Of a stretch of 37,402 nt of DNA, positions 32,208-37,402 are shown piece by piece (position 1 is the stretch's first letter; the number at the start of each line of letters is the position of its first letter). Under the pieces are notes generated by a model, which was given only the letters and a program-made list of their open reading frames with translations, had not been told where the DNA came from and searched no databases. The translations under genes were made by a program, and so were the position numbers. Source of the stretch: an uncultured Lachnospiraceae bacterium (GTDB lineage: Bacteria; Bacillota; Clostridia; Lachnospirales; Lachnospiraceae); NCBI GenBank assembly GCA_947385785.1, contig CANDMH010000005.1, forward strand, positions 1 to 37,402, given 5' to 3'.

Positions 32208-32292
32208 CCTGCTTCCTGTAGTATGCCTAAAGGCGCGTTTCTTTGCGCCGCGTTCAACTATGGGAAGCTGTACTTGCTTCCTATAGTTGAAC
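32208..32292 (+). repeat. Palindromic intergenic element, copy 2
   Basis: AAAGGCGCGTTTCTTTGCGC and the following hairpin GTTCAACTATGGGAAGC / GCTTCCTATAGTTGAAC (17 bp, one G-T pair) match the element at 29734-29822 module by module. It occupies the gap between the fucose synthase and aminopeptidase genes. Confidence 0.75.
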
Positions 32293-32324
32293 GTGCCGCC
32301 GGAGCCGGACATGGCAGAGATGGC

Positions 32325-32340
32325 GCAGCCCATGGGCTGC
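32325..32340. other. Perfect 16-bp palindrome
   Basis: GCAGCCCATGGGCTGC is self-complementary over 16 bp, in the gap before the aminopeptidase gene. It could be an operator or chance; there is no regulator beside it. Confidence 0.4.
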
Positions 32341-32467
32341 ACTGGGCGGATCTGTGAGGATGTTTATGAATGCAAAAGCAGGCGGTGTACTGGGGCGGAA
32401 GCGGTTCCCGAAAAAGGGTACAGGAATGAGCCTGTAACAGAATTTTGTAAAGGATGGTAATATTGTA

Positions 32468-33769
32468 ATGAATGAGTATCGGAAGTATGCGGAAGAAATG
32501 CTGGAATTCATAGAGAAGAGCCCCACTGCGTTTCATGCGGTTGCGAATCTGAAGGCGGCGATGGCGGAGCGGGGGTTCAAACCGCTGGAGGAGACCGCTG
32601 CCTGGGAGCTTGCGGCCGGAGAAGGGTATTATGTGACAAGGAACGATTCCGCCCTGATCGCATTTCGGCTTCCTGCCGGGGGAAAGGCGGCAGGCTTCCA
32701 CATTGCGGCTTCCCACGGGGATTCCCCCACTTTCAAGGTGAAGGAATCTCCGGAGATGGTGGCAGAAAAAGCATATGTGAAATTAAATACGGAAAAATAC
32801 GGCGGAATGATACTTTCCAGCTGGCTGGACAGAGCGCTGTCCGTGGCAGGGCGCGTGGTGGTAAAGGGAGAGAAGGGAATCGAGACCAGGCTGATCAATA
32901 TCGATGAGGATCTGATGGTGATTCCCAGCCTGGCAATTCATATGAGTCGGGATACGCCGGCCGGGAGCGGGTACAATCCCCAGGTTGACATGCTTCCGCT
33001 GTACGGAACATGCGACGGGGAGAAGGGCGTCGATGCCGGTAAGCACATGTTTCTCGAGAGGGTTGCCAGAGCGGCGGGAACGGAAACCGACCGGATTCTG
33101 GGGCATGATCTGTTCCTCTATGTCCGGGAAAGGGGAAGAATTCTGGGAGAGAACGGGGATTTTGTCCTTTCCTCCAGGCTGGACGACCTGCAGTGCGCAT
33201 ACACGTCGTCCAGGGCATTTCTGGAAAGTACACCGGAGAACTACATAAATGTCTGCGTCGTGTTTGACAACGAAGAGGTGGGAAGCGGCACGAAACAGGG
33301 GGCCAATTCCACGTTCCTGGAGGATGTGCTGTGGCGCATCGGGGAAAGTTTGGGACTGAGTAAAAGCGAGTACCTGCGGCTGATTGCTGGAAGCTTTCTG
33401 ATTTCCGCAGACAACGCCCACGCGGTGCATCCCAATCATTCGGAGAAGGCGGACCCGACGAACCGGCCCCTTTTGAACGGAGGGATCGTCCTGAAGTTCC
33501 AGGGCAGCCAGAAATATGCTACGGATGCCGTATCGGCAGCCATGGTCAGGACGCTTTGCCAACAGGCGGGAGTGCCCTGCCAGACTTACGCCAACCGCTC
33601 CGACATTGCCGGAGGCTCTACTTTGGGGAACATTTCCACCGCCCATGTATCGGTCTCCAGCGCGGATATCGGACTGCCCCAGCTGGCCATGCATTCCGCA
33701 GTGGAAACGGCGGGAGTGAAAGACACGAAATATGCCGTGGATATGTTCCGGGTATTTTTCGCCGGCTGA
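32468..33769 (+). CDS. apeB: M18 family aminopeptidase
   Basis: A 433-residue di-zinc exopeptidase that removes N-terminal residues, in this family often Asp/Glu or general neutral residues, from peptides in the cytoplasm. Ligand motifs are intact: HIAASHGDSP (His83), SSRLDDLQ (bridging Asp), FDNEEVGSGTKQG (catalytic Glu pair), SADNAHAVHPNHSEK, and the C-terminal MHSAVETAG His. The length matches the probable aminopeptidase 2 (ApeB) group. AAAGGA lies 13 nt or so before ATG 32468. It is followed by a good terminator. It probably has a housekeeping peptide-recycling role unconnected to its neighbours. Confidence 0.95.
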   Translation: MNEYRKYAEEMLEFIEKSPTAFHAVANLKAAMAERGFKPLEETAAWELAAGEGYYVTRNDSALIAFRLPAGGKAAGFHIAASHGDSPTFKVKESPEMVAEKAYVKLNTEKYGGMILSSWLDRALSVAGRVVVKGEKGIETRLINIDEDLMVIPSLAIHMSRDTPAGSGYNPQVDMLPLYGTCDGEKGVDAGKHMFLERVARAAGTETDRILGHDLFLYVRERGRILGENGDFVLSSRLDDLQCAYTSSRAFLESTPENYINVCVVFDNEEVGSGTKQGANSTFLEDVLWRIGESLGLSKSEYLRLIAGSFLISADNAHAVHPNHSEKADPTNRPLLNGGIVLKFQGSQKYATDAVSAAMVRTLCQQAGVPCQTYANRSDIAGGSTLGNISTAHVSVSSADIGLPQLAMHSAVETAGVKDTKYAVDMFRVFFAG

Positions 33770-33790
33770 GAAATTTTCTGCGAATCAAAG

Positions 33791-33832
33791 AGCCATTTTA
33801 CCGCGGCGCGTCTGCGGCAGAATGGCTTTTTT
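33791..33832 (+). terminator. Rho-independent terminator after the aminopeptidase
   Basis: AGCCATTTTACCGC (33791-33804) pairs with GCGGCAGAATGGCT (33814-33827) with one G-T pair and one mismatch, followed by TTTTTT. It lies between convergent genes and may act on both. Confidence 0.85.
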
Positions 33833-33843
33833 GATTTCCCGGA

Positions 33844-34389
33844 TTATTTTCTCTCGGCAGGAAAAAAGACAAAGAAGGTGCTGCCGGTGGTGTCATCGTC
33901 AAAATATTCCATATAAGAGATGGAATATTCCGTCCCGCCGACAGGAACCTCAAAAATCAGAAGCCCGCTGCGGCTTTCGTCTTTGGCCAGTTCATACTGT
34001 GCGGGAAGCACTTCATTCCCCAGGCTGGTCCCTTCGTCCAGATAGAAAGTGACAGGGAAGTCATAGGAATCTGCCGCGTCAGAACCCCACTGCACCTGAA
34101 AATCACTGTCGAACATGGGGATGGCTTCGCCGAAGGTGTTTTTGACGGTTACGTCGGCGACAAGCAGCTCGTACCCGTCCTGGGGCGTGTAATCCTCGTA
34201 AGAATCGCAGAGGTAGGCACTGTTTACAATGTAGTCAAAAAAGCTGCTGCGCATGGTGTCTCCCAGTTTGCCCTCAGCGTACCCGTCCTGGTCGGGCGTG
34301 ATTACATTGCTGTCTCCTCCAAAGCTGCATCCGGCAGAGGCTACCGCCAGAAGGGCGGCGCATAAAAGGGAAGCAATTTTTTTCTTCAT
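33844..34389 (-). CDS. DUF4352-like secreted lipoprotein
   Basis: A 181-residue lipoprotein with signal peptide KKIASLLCAALLAVASAGCS and a lipobox Cys at residue 20. The mature domain begins around residue 45 and reads as an immunoglobulin-like beta-sandwich of the DUF4352 type: YELLVADVTVKNTFGEAIPM, FQVQWGSDAADSYDFPV, then SGLLIFEVPVGGTEYSI. Such lipoproteins are common in Firmicutes; the function is unknown, possibly cell-envelope related. ATG 34389 is chosen because AAAGGAAACC precedes it and the lipobox falls at the right distance; a longer frame to 34437 is unlikely. It is convergent with the aminopeptidase gene and divergent from the solute-binding lipoprotein gene. Confidence 0.88.
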   Translation of the reverse strand: MKKKIASLLCAALLAVASAGCSFGGDSNVITPDQDGYAEGKLGDTMRSSFFDYIVNSAYLCDSYEDYTPQDGYELLVADVTVKNTFGEAIPMFDSDFQVQWGSDAADSYDFPVTFYLDEGTSLGNEVLPAQYELAKDESRSGLLIFEVPVGGTEYSISYMEYFDDDTTGSTFFVFFPAERK

Positions 34390-34822
34390 GATTTTGGTTT
34401 CCTTTCTGTCTGAACATGATACGAAGTATTTTAGCATGTTTCTTCAGAAGAGACAATTTGAAATATGTAGAAAAACCTGTAAAAAGAATACCGCCGGTTG
34501 GACAATTTGTTTCAGGCGGCAGACATTTCCGGGCTTTCGCCTGAACAGGCCGTATCGGTTATTTCCCGACAATTCCTTAGAAAATCTTAATATTCCGACA
34601 GCCCGAAGGAAGGAGAGTATTAGGAAAATCTTAGGATACGGCACCCGGAAGAAAGGTAGAATAGGGAAAAAGGTACCGGAGAGGGAATCGGCGGAACTGG
34701 AAACAGCCGATGACCGCTCCGGTGCCTGGAGGATTTACGGACGCATCATTTGGCGGCCGGAAATGCTCCACAGGAAAAAGGTACCGGAGAGGGAATCGGC
34801 GGAACTGGAATAGGAGGGTAAA
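34390..34822. other. 433-nt divergent intergenic region with repeats
   Basis: It contains a second copy of the palindromic element (34525-34577), two similar boxes TTAGAAAATCTTAATAT (34577) and TTAGGAAAATCTTAGGATA (34620), and a 38-bp exact direct repeat near the 3' end. No clear sigma-A promoter was found by eye on either strand. A + strand frame crosses it but overlaps the lipoprotein gene and is not credible. Confidence 0.5.
34665..34810 (+). repeat. 38-bp exact direct repeat upstream of the solute-binding lipoprotein
   Basis: Positions 34665-34702 and 34773-34810 are identical (GGAAAAAGGTACCGGAGAGG and the next 18 bases), 108 bp apart. The second copy ends 12 nt before the start codon at 34823, next to the AGGAGGG ribosome site. 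Confidence 0.85.
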
Positions 34823-37045
34823 ATGGTGAAGTATGGAAAAGTGCCAGCGGCGCTGCTATGTGCGGCACTGCTGGCAGGAACAATGGCCGGATGCGGAAAG
34901 AAAGGCTCAGATAACGGAGGAAAAGGCGACGGTATGGAGCCTGTAAAGGGAAGATACGTGGAGACGGAGGAAGCATTGCCGGAGCAGCTGGAGGGCTGGA
35001 CGGTGAAACAGCTTTTTATGGAAGAAGGAAAGCCGCACCTGGTCGCCACGAGAACGGAAGAGGGGAAACTTGTCTTTCAGGAGTGGGCGCAGACGGAGGA
35101 CGGCTTTGCGGATGTGACCGGAGGCTGGATGGCCGCGCTGGCGCTGCCTGTCTCCGGGGAATGGACGGAAGCAAAGCTGCTTTTGCCGGGGGAAGGGAAG
35201 CGCTGCCTCTACACAGTCTATGTGGAAGAGGGGGAGGAAGATTTCAAAGCCCATCTGTGGACGGAAGAAAACGGGGAGGCGAAGGAGATTACGCCGGAAA
35301 AATGGAAAACATTGCATGAGGAATGGGGCGGCTACGAAATGCTCACGGGAATTGCGGCCCTGGACAACGGTACGCTGGCGGCGATTTCCTATACTTCCGC
35401 GGACATCCTGGACGCACAGACCGGAACCGTGCTGGAGAGCGGGGATATCACCTCGCAATATGACAATGTAGTGTCTGACGGGGAAAATGTATGGCTTTAT
35501 TCCACATATTCCGCCGGCGCCGGGCTTACGATTGAACGGTGGAAGGCAGGAAAGCGGGGCGACAGCCTCTCGGTTGCTTTTTCACAGGGAGACGGCCAGA
35601 TGCAGTTTTGTCCCATGAAAGACGGCACTCTGATTCTGGCGGGAGAGGAGGGCATTTTCCGCGGAACGGGAAACGCCGAATCGAAGGAGGGAATCAGCTG
35701 GGAGAAGCTTCTGGCGGGAGTAGAGACGGATTTCTCCCTGTCAGACCGGTGGTGTACGGGACTTGCGGTACGGGAAGACGGAACCATATATGCACTGTTT
35801 CAGAAATCCGGCGGCGGTTCTCTGCTGAAAAAGTATGAATATGACCCTGATGCGGTAATTGAAATAACGGATGAATTAAAAATATATACCGTTTACGAGA
35901 GCAATCTCCTGAATCAGGCGGCCGCCATGTATCACCGGGAGCATCCGGAGGTCATGATCACAATAGAATACGAATATCCCCGGTATTATTATGACGAGAC
36001 CGACTACAACGCGGTATACCAGAAGCTCAATACCATGCTTATGGGGGAGGAGGCGCCGGATATTCTGGTGATGGATCATCTGGATATGGATTCCTATGCG
36101 GAGAAGGGGCTGCTGGAGGATATCAATGATGTGGTGGGGCCCATGGAGGAAAACGGAGAGCTTCTTTCCAATATTACTTCATCTTACCTGCGGGAGGACG
36201 GTCACAGATATGTGGTGCCTCTGGAATTCGCTTTCAACATGGCGTTGGGCAGGGACATCACGGCTGCGGACATGGCCTCTGTGGAAGGACTGGCGGCATT
36301 TCTCTCCGGACAGAATGTCAGCTACATGGGTCCGCTGACGGTAAGCGAGCTGGTGGACCGTTTCTATCCCTATTTCTGCAATGAAATCGTGGATGGAAAA
36401 GAGCTGGACAGGGAGGCTCTGGGCAGATATCTGGAGGCCCTGAAAACCATCGGAGATAACTGCGGGATCCTGGATACCAGGGAGAAGGATGAGCGCGCTT
36501 ACAATATGTGGGAGCTTGCGTCGGAGGCGAAGCTTGCATTTGAAGAGGTGGAGGGTTTTAACAATGCCATGTTTCCGCTGGCGATTATGGACTATATCCA
36601 GGGAGAATTTGCCGCCTTTGAGAATTGCTTTATTCCCATGGTGCAGACGGGAATCTGTACAAAAAGCGCCTATAAGGACAGGGCGAAGGATTTTCTGAAA
36701 TATGTTCTGTCAGAGACCGTCCAGCAGACGGATGCCTACGGCGGATTTCCGGTAAACGCGGCTGCCCTGGAGCGCAATGCCCACATGGACAGATCCGAAG
36801 CGGAAGCGGAGACCCAGATTGTGGCGGACGGAGCAGAGGTGGAGTTCCGGATCAGCGCCTATTCCCAGGAGACGGCGGATCAGCTGGCGGCGGTGTGCGC
36901 AGGGCTGGAAAGGCGCGCAGACGAGGACGAGAAAATCCGGGAGGTACTGACGGAAGCCATGGAGGGATATCTGAAGGGGGGACAGACTCTTGAGGACACG
37001 CTGCAGAAGGCGGAAGACGGGCTGAAGATGTATCTGGCGGAATAA
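34823..37045 (+). CDS. Two-part lipoprotein: beta-propeller-like N-half, solute-binding C-half
   Basis: A 740-residue lipoprotein; signal peptide with lipobox LAGTMAGCGKK (Cys near residue 23). Residues about 40-350 look like a beta-propeller: repeated blades such as DNGTLAAISYTSADILDA, VVSDGENVWLYSTYS and LAVREDGTIYALFQKSG. Residues about 354-740 resemble a family 1 extracellular solute-binding protein (ESNLLNQAAAMYHREHPEV, MLMGEEAPDILVMDHLD, YAEKGLLEDINDVV). Ordinary binding proteins have only the second part. No permease or ATPase genes flank it, so it may feed a distant transporter or act as a sensor. AGGAGGG precedes the ATG. The propeller assignment is from pattern only. Confidence 0.88.
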   Translation: MVKYGKVPAALLCAALLAGTMAGCGKKGSDNGGKGDGMEPVKGRYVETEEALPEQLEGWTVKQLFMEEGKPHLVATRTEEGKLVFQEWAQTEDGFADVTGGWMAALALPVSGEWTEAKLLLPGEGKRCLYTVYVEEGEEDFKAHLWTEENGEAKEITPEKWKTLHEEWGGYEMLTGIAALDNGTLAAISYTSADILDAQTGTVLESGDITSQYDNVVSDGENVWLYSTYSAGAGLTIERWKAGKRGDSLSVAFSQGDGQMQFCPMKDGTLILAGEEGIFRGTGNAESKEGISWEKLLAGVETDFSLSDRWCTGLAVREDGTIYALFQKSGGGSLLKKYEYDPDAVIEITDELKIYTVYESNLLNQAAAMYHREHPEVMITIEYEYPRYYYDETDYNAVYQKLNTMLMGEEAPDILVMDHLDMDSYAEKGLLEDINDVVGPMEENGELLSNITSSYLREDGHRYVVPLEFAFNMALGRDITAADMASVEGLAAFLSGQNVSYMGPLTVSELVDRFYPYFCNEIVDGKELDREALGRYLEALKTIGDNCGILDTREKDERAYNMWELASEAKLAFEEVEGFNNAMFPLAIMDYIQGEFAAFENCFIPMVQTGICTKSAYKDRAKDFLKYVLSETVQQTDAYGGFPVNAAALERNAHMDRSEAEAETQIVADGAEVEFRISAYSQETADQLAAVCAGLERRADEDEKIREVLTEAMEGYLKGGQTLEDTLQKAEDGLKMYLAE

Positions 37046-37052
37046 GTGTCTG

Positions 37053-37086
37053 CCGGCAGCCTGTCCGGAACCGGATGGGCTGCCGG
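37053..37086 (+). terminator. Strong hairpin after the solute-binding lipoprotein gene
   Basis: CCGGCAGCC (37053-37061) pairs with GGCTGCCGG (37078-37086), and TCCGG/CCGGA extends it around an AA loop. No T-tract follows, so it is a probable 3' stabiliser or factor-dependent end rather than a textbook terminator. Confidence 0.55.
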
Positions 37087-37089
37087 GGG

Positions 37090-37258
37090 TACTGTTCACA
37101 GGTTCCTCCGTGAGGTGTTTTCGTGCGCACTTTGCGCGAACAATCCCAAGCAACCGAAGCGGTTGCTTTGACTGCAGGCGCCAAAATGAGCGCACTTTGC
37201 TCATTTTGTGTGCATCATGTTGCTGTGAACGGCGAAGCCGTGAACGCCGTGAACAGTA
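37090..37258 (+). repeat. Mosaic palindromic element before the tRNA gene
   Basis: An outer inverted repeat TACTGTTCAC (37090-37099) / GTGAACAGTA (37249-37258) encloses several inner hairpins: GCAACC-GAAGC-GGTTGC, AAAATGAGC with GCTCATTTT, and ACGGC-GAA-GCCGT. It has no coding content. The modular palindrome structure resembles a non-autonomous repeat (REP/MITE class). Confidence 0.6.
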
Positions 37259-37298
37259 ACCTGCCGGGAAGCCCGAAAAAAACGGCCGAAAAAAATGC

Positions 37299-37327
37299 TT
37301 GACTTTTGCTGCGTAAGGTGGTACTAT
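37299..37327 (+). promoter_or_regulatory. Promoter of the tRNA-Leu gene
   Basis: TTGACT (37299-37304), a 17-bp spacer and TACTAT (37322-37327), 20 nt before the tRNA 5' end. It is a typical strong stable-RNA promoter layout. Confidence 0.8.
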
Positions 37328-37347
37328 AACAACTGTGCAAAGCACAG

Positions 37348-37402
37348 GCGGAAGTGTCGGAACTGGCAGACGAGCAAGACTAAGGATCTTGTGGCAGCAA
37401 TG
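37348..37402 (+). tRNA. tRNA-Leu (AAG), cut by the window end
   Basis: Acceptor strand GCGGAAG (37348-37354), T8 at 37355, D-loop with GGAACTGGCAGA, and anticodon stem CAAGA (37375-37379) / TCTTG (37387-37391) around the loop CTAAGGA give anticodon AAG (37382-37384), reading CUU through inosine. The bases after it (TGGCAGCAATG) start a long variable arm, as class II tRNA-Leu has. The T-arm and 3' acceptor strand lie outside the window. Confidence 0.93.

Noticed and set aside
34253..34813. 186-codon + strand frame across the lipoprotein divergent region
   Set aside because: It begins antisense inside the lipoprotein gene and its end is just the 38-bp repeat; there is no family resemblance.

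Overview
The window looks like a chromosomal segment of a gut-type Lachnospiraceae (Clostridia, Firmicutes). The supporting signs are strong AGGAGG-type ribosome sites, sortase-anchored Cna-B surface proteins, a BTAD-type regulator, a heterodimeric ABC exporter behind a MarR gene, and a moderately GC-rich sequence with short intergenic palindromes. The genus cannot be fixed from the sequence alone. Nearly all genes lie on the + strand.

Region 1 (about 162-2382) is regulatory. It holds a three-zinc-ribbon AP2-domain protein whose 3' end overlaps a BTAD (SARP-like) regulator. The regulator has a degenerate GGDEF-like module and a repetitive charged tail. It is followed by a run of 11-bp direct repeats that could be its operator.

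Region 2 (2420-23291) is a surface-fibre locus of about 21 kb, all on one strand and mostly tightly packed. In order it encodes a small unknown protein, a 2723-residue secreted Cna-B protein with no wall anchor, an LPSAG ancillary pilin, an LPSTG major pilin, two class C sortases, an unanchored pilin-like protein, two proteins with SipW-type signal peptides (TasA/camelysin-like), a PKTGD-anchored protein, a MucBP membrane protein and a SipW-type signal peptidase. The simplest reading is that the sortases polymerise the Cna-B pilins, while SipW processes the TasA-like subunits. This would be a hybrid of a covalent pilus and a TasA-type fibre under one BTAD regulator. It is the most interesting system in the window.

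Region 3 (23292-24844) holds a short gene relic, a strongly structured leader and an Rpn-like PD-(D/E)XK protein with a hendecad repeat. Region 4 (24917-29711) is a MarR-regulated heterodimeric ABC exporter operon with a clear sigma-A promoter and a twin palindromic operator.

Region 5 (29712-37402) is ordinary metabolism. It holds a CYTH protein divergent from a DJ-1/PfpI protein, GDP-L-fucose synthase, an M18 aminopeptidase, a DUF4352-like lipoprotein, a two-part solute-binding lipoprotein, and the start of a tRNA-Leu(AAG) cut by the window end. Three kinds of palindromic intergenic repeat occur in the window, two of them in two copies each. In-frame tandem repeats of 33-42 bp appear in most of the surface and regulatory genes.
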